Origin: JAISST01 sp050434145
Lineage (GTDB): Bacteria > Fusobacteriota > Fusobacteriia > Fusobacteriales > Fusobacteriaceae
DNA length: 43,150 nt
NCBI RefSeq assembly: GCF_050434145.1
Contig: NZ_JBNPVX010000024.1
Span: forward strand, 1 to 43,150
Direction of reading: 5' to 3'
Within the stretch, counting starts at the first letter, position 1; every line of letters begins with the position of its first letter. The translations under genes and the position numbers were made by a program. Below are positions 7,929 to 14,935 of the stretch, piece by piece. The notes beneath the pieces are model-generated. The model saw only the letters and a program-made list of their open reading frames with translations. It was not told the origin of the DNA and ran no database searches.

Positions 7929-8597
7929 TTACACCCCTTTCGCATTAGGATCCCAAATTATTTTATGGATTTGAAGTTGTAAGGTTACTCCATTAAGATT
8001 ATGTTCTTTCATAAATTCAACCATATCCTCAAGGTTAATTTTTCCAAATACTGGACTAAAATATACTGCGCATCTGCCTATTAAAGAATATTTTTCAATA
8101 ATTTCTTTAGCTTTTTCTAAATCTTTTATATTACTTGCTACAAATTTTACAGTATCTTTTTCTGTTAAATAATCAAAATTTTCTACTTTCATCATATTTT
8201 CCATGTTACTTTCAGGTAATTTGTAATCCATTGTAAAGGAAGGTGCATTTTTAATTTTAGAAAATTTTTCTAAGGAAATGCTACCATTTGTTTCTATTTC
8301 TATATTAAGATTTTCATCAGTGGACAATTTTTCCAATAATTTATAGATATCATTCTGTAATAATGGTTCTCCACCAGTAATAGTAATATTCTTTATCTTA
8401 CTTTCTTTTATTATTTCATATATTTCATCTTCTGTCATTATTACATAGTCTGCATCATCACCATTGGCCCATTTTGTATCACAATAACTACAATCCAAAT
8501 TACATTTTTGAAATCTTACAAATAATGCTAATTGACCTACTCTTCGTCCTTCACCATTAATACTTTTAAAAATCTCAACTACTTTATATTGAGCCAT
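7929..8597 (-). CDS. queE: QueE, 7-carboxy-7-deazaguanine synthase (radical SAM)
   Basis: 222 residues. The cluster motif CNLDCSYCDTKWA (CX3CX2C) near residue 32 holds the 4Fe-4S cluster, and ITGGEPLLQ follows at about residue 74, as in radical SAM enzymes. The N-terminal FKSINGEGRRVGQLALFVRF is typical of QueE. It contracts the ring of 6-carboxytetrahydropterin to carboxy-deazaguanine. The start codon overlaps the queD stop by one base (TAATG), showing tight coupling. Confidence 0.97.
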   Translation of the reverse strand: MAQYKVVEIFKSINGEGRRVGQLALFVRFQKCNLDCSYCDTKWANGDDADYVIMTEDEIYEIIKESKIKNITITGGEPLLQNDIYKLLEKLSTDENLNIEIETNGSISLEKFSKIKNAPSFTMDYKLPESNMENMMKVENFDYLTEKDTVKFVASNIKDLEKAKEIIEKYSLIGRCAVYFSPVFGKINLEDMVEFMKEHNLNGVTLQLQIHKIIWDPNAKGV

Positions 8598-9025
8598 TAT
8601 TTCACCTCTTGACTATAAGTAGCAAAATTAGTAGGAGTTTCATATACTGTAGTTTGTTTTACTATAAATCCTTTTTCTGTAAAATAATCAAAAGAATATT
8701 TAGCAAAATTTTCTGCTGTAGGTCTAAAATCCAATTCTATTACTTTAAAATCACTTTCAACTAATGCATCAAATAAATTCTTATTTATACTCTGCTTTTC
8801 TATAATCAAGGCATGATCTAAATAGTCTGCCAATTTTTTTAGTTCGTTTTTTATATCTCCAAAATCTACAAGCATTCCTCTAAAACTTCCTGTTTCTTGG
8901 AGTTTGTCACCACATATTTCAACTTTTATTGTCCAACGATGTCCATGTATATTTTTACATTTCCCCTCATATCCTGCTAAAAAATGTGCACTGTCAAAAC
9001 TTGCTTCACTAATTAAAGTATACAT
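8597..9025 (-). CDS. queD: QueD, 6-carboxy-5,6,7,8-tetrahydropterin synthase
   Basis: 142 residues from the chosen start. Zinc-binding His are visible in FDSAHFLAGYEGKC and NIHGHRW; the catalytic Cys is in GKCKN, and LDHALI and YETPTNFATY complete the active site. It converts dihydroneopterin triphosphate to carboxytetrahydropterin. A longer reading frame opens at 9082, but that start would lie upstream of the intrinsic terminator (9043-9074); the ATG at 9025 follows GGGAG at 7 nt and begins directly with the family N-terminus, so it is the real start. First gene of the preQ1 operon, controlled by the riboswitch upstream. Confidence 0.96.
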   Translation of the reverse strand: MYTLISEASFDSAHFLAGYEGKCKNIHGHRWTIKVEICGDKLQETGSFRGMLVDFGDIKNELKKLADYLDHALIIEKQSINKNLFDALVESDFKVIELDFRPTAENFAKYSFDYFTEKGFIVKQTTVYETPTNFATYSQEVK

Positions 9026-9042
9026 TAAATTCTCCCTATAAA

Positions 9043-9074
9043 TAAAAAAAGATAGACATACTAAGTCTATCTTT
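9043..9074 (-). terminator. Riboswitch-linked intrinsic terminator in the que leader
   Basis: Read on the minus strand, AAAGATAGAC pairs with GTCTATCTTT across a 7-nt loop and is followed by a T run. It sits between the preQ1 aptamer and the queD start, so preQ1 binding would favour termination. Confidence 0.88.
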
Positions 9075-9104
9075 AAAAACACTACAAAAAGTCCTTTAAA
9101 AATA

Positions 9105-9148
9105 GCCCTAGTTTTGTTTATAGACAGGATGGTACAAATGAACTGTCT
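9105..9148 (-). promoter_or_regulatory. preQ1-I riboswitch aptamer
   Basis: On the minus strand the RNA starts AGACAG and closes with CCUGUCU after a loop containing UUCAUUUGUACCAU, then an A-rich tail AUAAACAAAACUAGG. This is the class I preQ1 pattern: one hairpin whose loop pairs with the A-rich 3' tail in an H-type pseudoknot. The tail ends about 30 nt before the terminator stem. The five genes downstream make preQ1, so feedback by the end product is expected. Secondary structure was judged by eye. Confidence 0.88.
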
Positions 9149-9158
9149 TATTAAGTTA

Positions 9159-9187
9159 ATTTTAGCATTTAATTAAATATTTGTCAA
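9159..9187 (-). promoter_or_regulatory. Promoter of the que operon
   Basis: TTGACA (9182-9187), 17-nt spacer, TAAAAT (9159-9164) on the minus strand. The transcript would begin only a few bases before the aptamer. Confidence 0.78.
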
Positions 9188-9251
9188 AGGATTTTGTTTA
9201 CAATCATAAATGTATAATCTTTTTCTATTATTTTCATATTTCTCCTTTTAT

Positions 9252-10418
9252 CTAATATACACTCTCTAAAATATCTAATATCTCTTTTGATGTTAATTTT
9301 TTATATCCGCTATCAAGAATAATAGTAGAATTTGCAATTAGTGGTAGCATTTCTTTTGTAGCACCAAGCTCTTTCAAAGTTGTATCAATCCCTAACTTCT
9401 TGATAAAATCAGAAAGTTTTTCAATTCCTGCAAGAGCGGCTTCATCTTTACTCATTCCTTTAGTGTCTACTTTCCACACCCTTTCAGCAAAACGAACAAA
9501 TTTATCTATTCCATGTTTATATATATATTTATAGTAAGGTATTGATATTACTGCTAGACCAACTCCATGTGCACAATCTGTATATGCTCCTAACTGGTGT
9601 TCTATCATATGAACTTCCCAGTCTTGCTCTTTTGATAATCCTGTTATTGTATTAAGTCCCATTGTCGCACTCCACATGATATTACTTCTTGCTTCATAAT
9701 CATTTGGATTTTCAAGAGCTATCAAGGAACTATTTATCAGTGATTCCATTACACCTTCAATAATATAATCTGTAGTATTGTCATCTTCTCCAGAAAAATA
9801 TTGTTCCATTAAATGAGATAAAGTATCAAAAATTCCACTTGCCATTTGATATCTTGGTACAGTGTATGTATATTCAGGATTTAGGATAGAGAACTTAGGA
9901 TATATATTAGGTGGGTAAACCCTTCCATTTTTCAATAATTCTCTCTCATTTGTTATAACAGAACCTCCATTCATTTCTGAGGCAGTCCCTGCCATTGTTA
10001 ATATACTCCCAACTGGAACAATTTTATTACTTACCTCTTCGTAATCAATCCAGTATTTTTTCCATGGATCACCTTCACAGTACGCAGAAACAGATATTCC
10101 TTTTGCACAATCTATGACTGAACCTCCACCAGCAGCTAAGATTAAATCAACATCATTTTCTTTTACAAGTTTTGCTCCTTTCATCAACTGCTCATATGTA
10201 GGATTTGATTTTATTCCCGAAAGTTCATATACTTTTTTTCCTGAGTTTTTTAAAATTTCAACTATCTTATCATATAGTCCACTTTTTTTTATAGAACTTT
10301 TTCCATAAACTAAAAGCACATTTTTTCCATAATTTTCTAATTCTTGTGCTAAATTATTAAGAGCTGTTTTTCCAAAATAAACTTTAGTTGGGTTGTAATA
10401 ATAAAAATCTAATTTCAT
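9252..10418 (-). CDS. Iron-containing alcohol dehydrogenase (butanol/aldehyde reductase type)
   Basis: 388 residues from an ATG preceded by GGAGGAAATTAAT; a longer frame reaches 10535 but its extra N-terminus is lysine-rich and has no ribosome binding site. The nucleotide-binding LILAAGGGSVIDCAKG, MAGTASEMNGGSVIT, and metal ligands in MIEHQLGAYTDCAHGVGLAV mark a group III iron alcohol dehydrogenase of the YqhD/BdhA type, usually NADPH-dependent and acting on short or toxic aldehydes. It lies 127 bp downstream of the exported flavodoxin on the same strand; a shared transcript is likely. The aldehyde-responsive MerR-type promoter upstream of the flavodoxin agrees with an aldehyde-detoxifying role. 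Physiological substrate is unknown. Confidence 0.9.
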   Translation of the reverse strand: MKLDFYYYNPTKVYFGKTALNNLAQELENYGKNVLLVYGKSSIKKSGLYDKIVEILKNSGKKVYELSGIKSNPTYEQLMKGAKLVKENDVDLILAAGGGSVIDCAKGISVSAYCEGDPWKKYWIDYEEVSNKIVPVGSILTMAGTASEMNGGSVITNERELLKNGRVYPPNIYPKFSILNPEYTYTVPRYQMASGIFDTLSHLMEQYFSGEDDNTTDYIIEGVMESLINSSLIALENPNDYEARSNIMWSATMGLNTITGLSKEQDWEVHMIEHQLGAYTDCAHGVGLAVISIPYYKYIYKHGIDKFVRFAERVWKVDTKGMSKDEAALAGIEKLSDFIKKLGIDTTLKELGATKEMLPLIANSTIILDSGYKKLTSKEILDILESVY

Positions 10419-10544
10419 ATTAATTTCCTCCATAAATTTTTTTATTTTTATTCTCTTTCTTAAGATAAAATCCAAGTCATAGAATAATTGTTCAGTAAGT
10501 TTATAATATTTTTTACAATTTTCTAAAAATATCACATTCTGATT

Positions 10545-11105
10545 CTATTTCAAATATTCACCCAAACTATCAATCCATCTCTTTACATCTCCATTATTAA
10601 GAACACCAGATACATTAGAAGTAACAAATGGATTCTGTATTACAGTTGCGTTGGGAATGTCTTTTATTATATCATCAACACTTTTACTTATACCTCCACC
10701 ACCATGTGTACAGAATGGAATAATTATTTTCCCATTAAAATCACCTTCTTTAAAAACTGTTTTCATTGGTGTAGGTGTAGTGCCCCACCATATTGGATAA
10801 CCAACAAAAATTACATCATAATCTTTTATATCGGCTAATGCAGTTTTTATTGGTGGCAAATAACCATCTGTCAATTCTTTTTTCACTTGTTCTGTTGTTG
10901 CTCTATATTCATCTGGATAAGCATTTGTTGGTTCTATTTTGAGCATTGCTCCATCTGTTAATTTGGCAACTTCTTGTGCTAATATCTCTGTATTTCCTGA
11001 TCTAGAATAATACAATACCAATACTTTTTTAGTTGTATTGTTGATTCCAAAAGTTGCTATTGGCATTATTCCAAATACAACTATAAATAAAAACAGTCTT
11101 TTCAT
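10545..11105 (-). CDS. Exported flavodoxin-like protein
   Basis: 186 residues from the ATG at 11105 (GGAGG at 7 nt; a TTG at 11111 is too close to it). The first 20 residues, MKRLFLFIVVFGIMPIATFG, are a signal peptide or membrane anchor, without a lipobox Cys. The rest is a flavodoxin fold: VLVLYYSRSGNTE is the FMN phosphate loop, PIWWGTTPTPMKTVF and FCTHGGGGISKSVDDI are the flavin-ring loops of the Flavodoxin_4 type. A flavodoxin with an export signal would act outside the cytoplasm, which is unusual because FMN and reductant are cytoplasmic. It leads the unit with the iron alcohol dehydrogenase and has a MerR-type promoter. Confidence 0.87.
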   Translation of the reverse strand: MKRLFLFIVVFGIMPIATFGINNTTKKVLVLYYSRSGNTEILAQEVAKLTDGAMLKIEPTNAYPDEYRATTEQVKKELTDGYLPPIKTALADIKDYDVIFVGYPIWWGTTPTPMKTVFKEGDFNGKIIIPFCTHGGGGISKSVDDIIKDIPNATVIQNPFVTSNVSGVLNNGDVKRWIDSLGEYLK

Positions 11106-11171
11106 TTTCAAGCCTCCATAAATTTTTTTGTTTTAAGTAAATTTCTATGTTGTATTATTAAGCATAGTTTA

Positions 11172-11202
11172 AGTTTATCACCTAGAGTTAAGTCCATGTC
11201 AA
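11172..11202 (-). promoter_or_regulatory. MerR-type promoter with 19-bp spacer
   Basis: On the minus strand TTGACA (11197-11202) and TAAACT (11172-11177) are 19 bp apart, and the spacer is filled by an imperfect inverted repeat: ACATGGACTT next to AACTCTAGGT (11180-11199; 7 of 10 positions symmetrical). The long spacer with a spacer-borne dyad is the hallmark of promoters that MerR-family activators twist into shape; the AACTCTAGGT arm resembles sites of aldehyde-responsive members such as AdhR. No merR gene lies in the window. Confidence 0.65.
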
Positions 11203-11382
11203 TAAAAAAATTTTATTTTTTTAATTTAATAGATTTTTTAAAAAACACTTTTTCTATTCTCTTTATATATCTTCAAATTTTTTTGATTTTTTGTGAATAT
11301 TCCTTCGGCTTTTGTCTGCTATTAAAATATATAATTTCTTAGATTTAAATTTTAAAAGAAGTATTATTTCACATTTCAAATT

Positions 11383-11410
11383 TTGATAAAATTATATCTT
11401 GTGGTATAAT
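11383..11410 (+). promoter_or_regulatory. Promoter of the CNNM/CorC-like gene
   Basis: TTGATA (11383-11388), 16-nt spacer, TGGTATAAT ending at 11410. The 364-bp gap (11106-11469) also holds the MerR-type promoter for the flavodoxin; the rest (about 11205-11380) is T-rich with no reading frame or stable hairpin that I can support. Confidence 0.6.
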
Positions 11411-11469
11411 ATACTTAAAACATATAAAATAATACTATTCACATATATTTTCTATCATGAGGTGATAAC

Positions 11470-12771
11470 ATGAGTATTCTAACTAAAATTATTATACTGT
11501 TAATCTTAATTTTTCTTAGTGCTTTTCTTTCTATGGCTGAAATCTCACTTGCATCAGCTAGGAAAATAAAATTACAAATAATGTTAGATGAAGGAAATGA
11601 AAAAGCTAAAAAAGTATTAGAAATCCAAGAATTTTCTGGAAATTTTTTTACAGTAATTCAAATTTGTATCAATGCTGTAGCTATACTAGGCGGTATTATT
11701 GGAGATAATATTCTTTCACCCTATGTTACTTCAGCAATTGAAAAATTCGCACCAAATCATCTAGATAAAGGTGAAATTATTGGAAGTGTCCTCTCATTTA
11801 TTATAATCACCAGCTTTTTCATCGAATTCGCTGATCTTATTCCTAAAAGATTAGCGATGGTAGCTCCAGAACGAGTAGCTATTGCTGTAATAAATCCTAT
11901 GGTTGTTCTAATAAAAATATGTAAACCAATTGTCTACTTATTCAATAGTGTTGCTTCATTTATATTTAAATTTTTTAAAATTCCTGAAAAAAGAAATGAC
12001 TCTATCACTCATGATGATATATTTGCTGTGGTTGATGCAGGTGCAGATGCTGGAGTAGTCCAGCCCAAAGAACATCTTCTTATAGAAAATATTTTTGAAC
12101 TTGGTACTAGATGGGTTACTTCAATTATGACCACTCGTGATAATATTATATATTTCACTCTAAAAGATTCTGAGGATGATATCAAAGAAAAAATAGCTAA
12201 TTCTCCTCATTCTAAATTTGTTCTTTGCAAAACTGACTTAGATTCTATCATTGGTTATGTGTCTTCCAAAGATATCCTTCCTTGGATTCTTAAGGAAGGA
12301 AAAAATCTTTTTACAGATATAGAAAAAATAAATACTCCTAATATTTTGGTAATACCAAATACTCTTACACTATCAGAAGCATTAGACAAGTTTAACGAGA
12401 TAAGTGATGATTTTGCTGTAATAATCAATGAGTATGGTCATGTTGTTGGAGTTGTTACATTAAATGATGTTATCAATACTCTCATGGGAGATATTGTGTA
12501 TCAAAATATAGAAGAACAATTAATTACTTCTAGAGATGAAAACTCTTGGTTGATTGATGGAATTACTCCTATTGAAGAAGTAAAAAAAGCTTTGGAAATA
12601 GAAACATTTCCAGAAGAAGCTACGTATGAGACTATTTCAGGTTTTATGATATATATGCTCAAAACTATTCCAAAAAAATCTGCCAAAGTTAAGTATAATG
12701 GATATACATTTGAAATTGTAGATGTAGACAACTTTAAAGTCGACCAATTATTAGTAGTAAAAAATCAATAA
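11470..12771 (+). CDS. CNNM/CorC (HlyC) family membrane protein with CBS pair
   Basis: 433 residues. The N-terminal CNNM (DUF21) domain has about four membrane helices and the typical FLSMAEISLASARKIKL start (residues about 18-35) and FADLIPKRLAMVAPERVA (E-x-PK-like motif, here with LIPK). Two CBS domains follow: VTSIMTTRDNI and the second ending VVGVVTLNDVINTLMGDI; the C-terminus is a short CorC_HlyC domain. Relatives export magnesium or cobalt, or affect metal tolerance; none is a proven haemolysin. It is transcribed alone, from its own promoter, and ends at a strong terminator. Ion specificity cannot be told from sequence. Confidence 0.9.
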   Translation: MSILTKIIILLILIFLSAFLSMAEISLASARKIKLQIMLDEGNEKAKKVLEIQEFSGNFFTVIQICINAVAILGGIIGDNILSPYVTSAIEKFAPNHLDKGEIIGSVLSFIIITSFFIEFADLIPKRLAMVAPERVAIAVINPMVVLIKICKPIVYLFNSVASFIFKFFKIPEKRNDSITHDDIFAVVDAGADAGVVQPKEHLLIENIFELGTRWVTSIMTTRDNIIYFTLKDSEDDIKEKIANSPHSKFVLCKTDLDSIIGYVSSKDILPWILKEGKNLFTDIEKINTPNILVIPNTLTLSEALDKFNEISDDFAVIINEYGHVVGVVTLNDVINTLMGDIVYQNIEEQLITSRDENSWLIDGITPIEEVKKALEIETFPEEATYETISGFMIYMLKTIPKKSAKVKYNGYTFEIVDVDNFKVDQLLVVKNQ

Positions 12772-12805
12772 ATGTTGTGAATATATTTATCAATATCATA
12801 AAATA

Positions 12806-12836
12806 AAAAGACGCAGCAGTAGAAAGAGCGTCTTTT
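12806..12836. terminator. Hairpin terminator after the CNNM gene
   Basis: AAAAGACGC (12806-12814) pairs perfectly with GCGTCTTTT (12828-12836) around a 13-nt loop. T and A runs at both ends allow use from either strand, so it may also serve the convergent PPOX-like gene. Confidence 0.85.
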
Positions 12837-12917
12837 CATTTAGATTAATTTTTATGATGAAATTTATCTGTATCATTTATCACAATTTTTTTAATGCAAT
12901 CAATTACATTATTTTTT

Positions 12918-13289
12918 CTATAAAGTTTGTTTTATAGAATTTACTTCTACAACCAACACTCTTGTCAAAAAAGGAAATTTAGCTTTCATCATTTCATATT
13001 TCTCTCCACTCTTCAAAAAACTAGCTGTTCCTTCTATAAGAAAACCTGTTCCCATTCCTCTATACCCCATAACATTTTTACTTCCTATAGTTAATTTTAC
13101 TTTAGAGTTATTCAGAATATTTTTTTCTGTTTTTATCATTCCAGCAGCTGGTATCATAAGCAAGTTATCATCTGCCAAAGTCAAATAACTATTCCATGTG
13201 TTTGATACATGAGCCTCTGATTCTCCTGTAGTTACAATGGCTACTACTCCTTCATCTTTTATTACTTCCATAAATTTTTCATTAAACAT
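12918..13289 (-). CDS. Pyridoxamine 5'-phosphate oxidase-fold (FMN-binding) protein
   Basis: 123 residues from the ATG at 13289, which follows AGGAGG; the frame is open upstream to 13361 but that stretch overlaps the promoter and operator. The split-barrel pattern is visible: VVAIVTTGESEAHVSNTWNSYL, LLMIPAAGMIKTEKNILNNSKV (the FMN phosphate-binding strand) and GYRGMGTGFLIEGTASFLKSG. Such small proteins bind FMN or haem/F420-like cofactors and often act in stress responses. It is divergent from an Rrf2 regulator and has tandem operator-like repeats immediately after its -10. The specific reaction is unknown. Confidence 0.85.
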   Translation of the reverse strand: MFNEKFMEVIKDEGVVAIVTTGESEAHVSNTWNSYLTLADDNLLMIPAAGMIKTEKNILNNSKVKLTIGSKNVMGYRGMGTGFLIEGTASFLKSGEKYEMMKAKFPFLTRVLVVEVNSIKQTL

Positions 13290-13319
13290 AATATTTTCCT
13301 CCTTCATTTTCAAATTATA

Positions 13320-13378
13320 GACACTATATATCTCCGATACTATGTATCTATAATATAACATATTTTTAATTTTGTCAA
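13320..13378 (-). promoter_or_regulatory. Promoter of the PPOX-like gene with tandem 13-bp operator repeats
   Basis: TTGACA (13373-13378), 17-nt spacer, TATTAT (13350-13355) on the minus strand. Directly downstream, two related 13-mers, GATACATAGTATC (13336-13348) and GATATATAGTGTC (13320-13332), are spaced 3 bp apart and match at 11 of 13 positions; the first is nearly palindromic. This is a probable binding site for the divergent Rrf2 regulator. Confidence 0.7.
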
Positions 13379-13394
13379 GATATTTTTATTAAGC

Positions 13395-13423
13395 TTGATA
13401 CTTGCGAGATTTAGTGATAAAAT
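13395..13423 (+). promoter_or_regulatory. Promoter of the Rrf2 regulator gene
   Basis: TTGATA (13395-13400), 17-nt spacer, TAAAAT (13418-13423), 35 bp before the start codon. Confidence 0.6.
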
Positions 13424-13458
13424 AATATATATACTTATTTAAATCAGAGGTAAATATT

Positions 13459-13968
13459 ATGAAATTTTCTATTGGAACAGAATATGCACTCCATTGTTTG
13501 TTGTATCTTGTAAAAAATATAAAAAATAACCCCATTGGTATTAAAGAATTAGCTGAATTCCAAGGAATCTCAGAATCATATCTCTCTAAAGTCTTTACAA
13601 AATTAGGGAAAGCAAATATTGTTGAATCTATTCCTGGAGCGAACGGCGGATATAGACTAGCTCGTGACCCTAAAAAAATTTCATTTTGGGACGTTATCGA
13701 AGCTATTGAGGGTAATGAAGATTTTTTTCAATGCTGTGAAATTAGGCAAAAAACAGTTACTCTTGATCCAAATAATCTTCCTGATACTCATACTAAATGT
13801 CCATGCACAATAAAGCAGGTTATTCTTGAAGGTGAAGCAAAAATGAAACAATATCTTTCTAAGAAAAATCTTTTATGGTTATATAATCATGTTTTCCACG
13901 ATTTATTACCACCTGAAGCTGAAATTACAACTATTCAATGGTTTCAAAACAAAAAAAATACACATTAA
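13459..13968 (+). CDS. Rrf2-family regulator with cysteine cluster
   Basis: 169 residues. The Rrf2 winged helix is clear: FSIGTEYALHCLLYLV, then GIKELAEFQGISESYLSKVFTKL (recognition helix) and SIPGANGGYRLARDPKKISFWDVIEAIEG. Four Cys follow in the region of the Rrf2 metal centre: FFQCCEIR and TKCPCTIKQV, so an iron-sulphur cluster or redox-sensing thiols are likely. The protein is slightly longer than IscR-like members at its C-terminus (VFHDLLPPEAEITTIQWFQN). It is divergent from the PPOX-fold gene, whose promoter carries tandem operator-like repeats, so it probably controls that gene in response to redox state or nitrosative stress; that signal is inference. Confidence 0.93.
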   Translation: MKFSIGTEYALHCLLYLVKNIKNNPIGIKELAEFQGISESYLSKVFTKLGKANIVESIPGANGGYRLARDPKKISFWDVIEAIEGNEDFFQCCEIRQKTVTLDPNNLPDTHTKCPCTIKQVILEGEAKMKQYLSKKNLLWLYNHVFHDLLPPEAEITTIQWFQNKKNTH

Positions 13969-13971
13969 ATT

Positions 13972-14010
13972 AAAAAGCTGAGAAATAATGACCTATCTAC
14001 TCAGCTTTTT
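13972..14010. terminator. Bidirectional terminator between Rrf2 and LUD genes
   Basis: AAAAAGCTGAG (13972-13982) pairs perfectly with CTCAGCTTTTT (14000-14010). It starts 3 bp after the Rrf2 stop and lies 60 bp past the LUD gene stop on the other strand. Confidence 0.88.
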
Positions 14011-14069
14011 ATATTTTTATTTTTGAATAAACTCTTTACTTGTAACTATATTCAGGCAAAATAATATTT

Positions 14070-14696
14070 TCAGTATCCTAGTTTCTCATTAATAATAATT
14101 ATTTTTATTCTATCTTTAATAAAGTGCCCAGTAATTTCAACGAAAAAATTGCATATTCTATCATGAGAATTACAATCTACACATGATTTTACACTTGCAC
14201 ATGGTGTCTTTTTTCCTAATCTAATTGCATCTAATGGTGCTGCTATATTTCTCGCTCTATCTCTGGCTTCTTCTATGTTCTCAACGATTTTATTTGTTCC
14301 CACTACTATTATAACTTGTTTTGGGCCATAAATAATAGGTGCTATCCTACTTCCATTACCATCTATATTGAAAATTTTTCCATCTTCAGTAATAGCATTA
14401 GCACTGGAGATAAAAGTATCTGTATCAAAATTATCTATATAATTTTTTTGCTTTTCTTTTTTAGTTATCCCAGCTCTATATTTGTCTAAAAATATATATT
14501 TTTCATTTCTAAAAAAATCATAAAGGCCAATTTCTTCCAAAGTAACGGAATCTCCACAACCAATTGTTGATTTTTCAGGGACTAATTTTTCTATCAAATT
14601 AAATATTTCTTCTCTTTTTTCCAAATAGAATACTTTCATATTACCTTTAGAAAATTTTTCTATCATTTTTTCAATTTTATTTATAGAAATATTCAT
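14070..14696 (-). CDS. LUD-domain (LutC/YkgG family) protein
   Basis: 208 residues covering one LUD domain: TIGCGDSVTLEEIG, FISSANAITEDGKIFNIDGNGSR (the conserved substrate-loop motif), VIIVVGTNKIVENIEEARDR, and a C-terminal Cys-rich stretch (TPCASVKSCVDCNSHDRIC). LutC is a subunit of the LutABC L-lactate oxidation complex, but no lutA or lutB is nearby, and lone LUD proteins of anaerobes with a Cys-rich tail have no agreed function. It is a single-gene transcript with its own promoter. Confidence 0.9.
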   Translation of the reverse strand: MNISINKIEKMIEKFSKGNMKVFYLEKREEIFNLIEKLVPEKSTIGCGDSVTLEEIGLYDFFRNEKYIFLDKYRAGITKKEKQKNYIDNFDTDTFISSANAITEDGKIFNIDGNGSRIAPIIYGPKQVIIVVGTNKIVENIEEARDRARNIAAPLDAIRLGKKTPCASVKSCVDCNSHDRICNFFVEITGHFIKDRIKIIIINEKLGY

Positions 14697-14732
14697 AATT
14701 TATGACTCCTTATTCCAAATTTTCTCCAATAT

Positions 14733-14761
14733 ATTATATAGCACCTTCTACAATTTTTCAA
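14733..14761 (-). promoter_or_regulatory. Promoter of the LUD gene
   Basis: TTGAAA (14756-14761), 17-nt spacer, TATAAT (14733-14738). A loose inverted CACCTT/AAGGTG pair spans the -35 region, which might be an operator but is weak. Confidence 0.65.
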
Positions 14762-14935
14762 TTGATAAAAGGTGATATATTGTCATATTTTCTTAAGATT
14801 AATATACATTCTTATTAAGTTAGCAAAAAATTTAACTTAGATTGAACTATAGAATAAGTTTTAATATAATATTTTTCACATTCGTACTTTTTTATCTCAT
14901 AAAATAATGCTTAAACAAGTTTCTCACATTATTAT

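Noticed and set aside
9026..9082. N-terminal extension of queD (MFLKIDLVCL...).
   Set aside because: The extension is encoded by the riboswitch terminator hairpin and has no ribosome binding site; it is not translated as part of QueD.
14900..14935. Inverted AATAATG/CATTATT pair after the second GntP gene as terminator.
   Set aside because: Only about 7 A/T pairs with a long loop; too weak to call.
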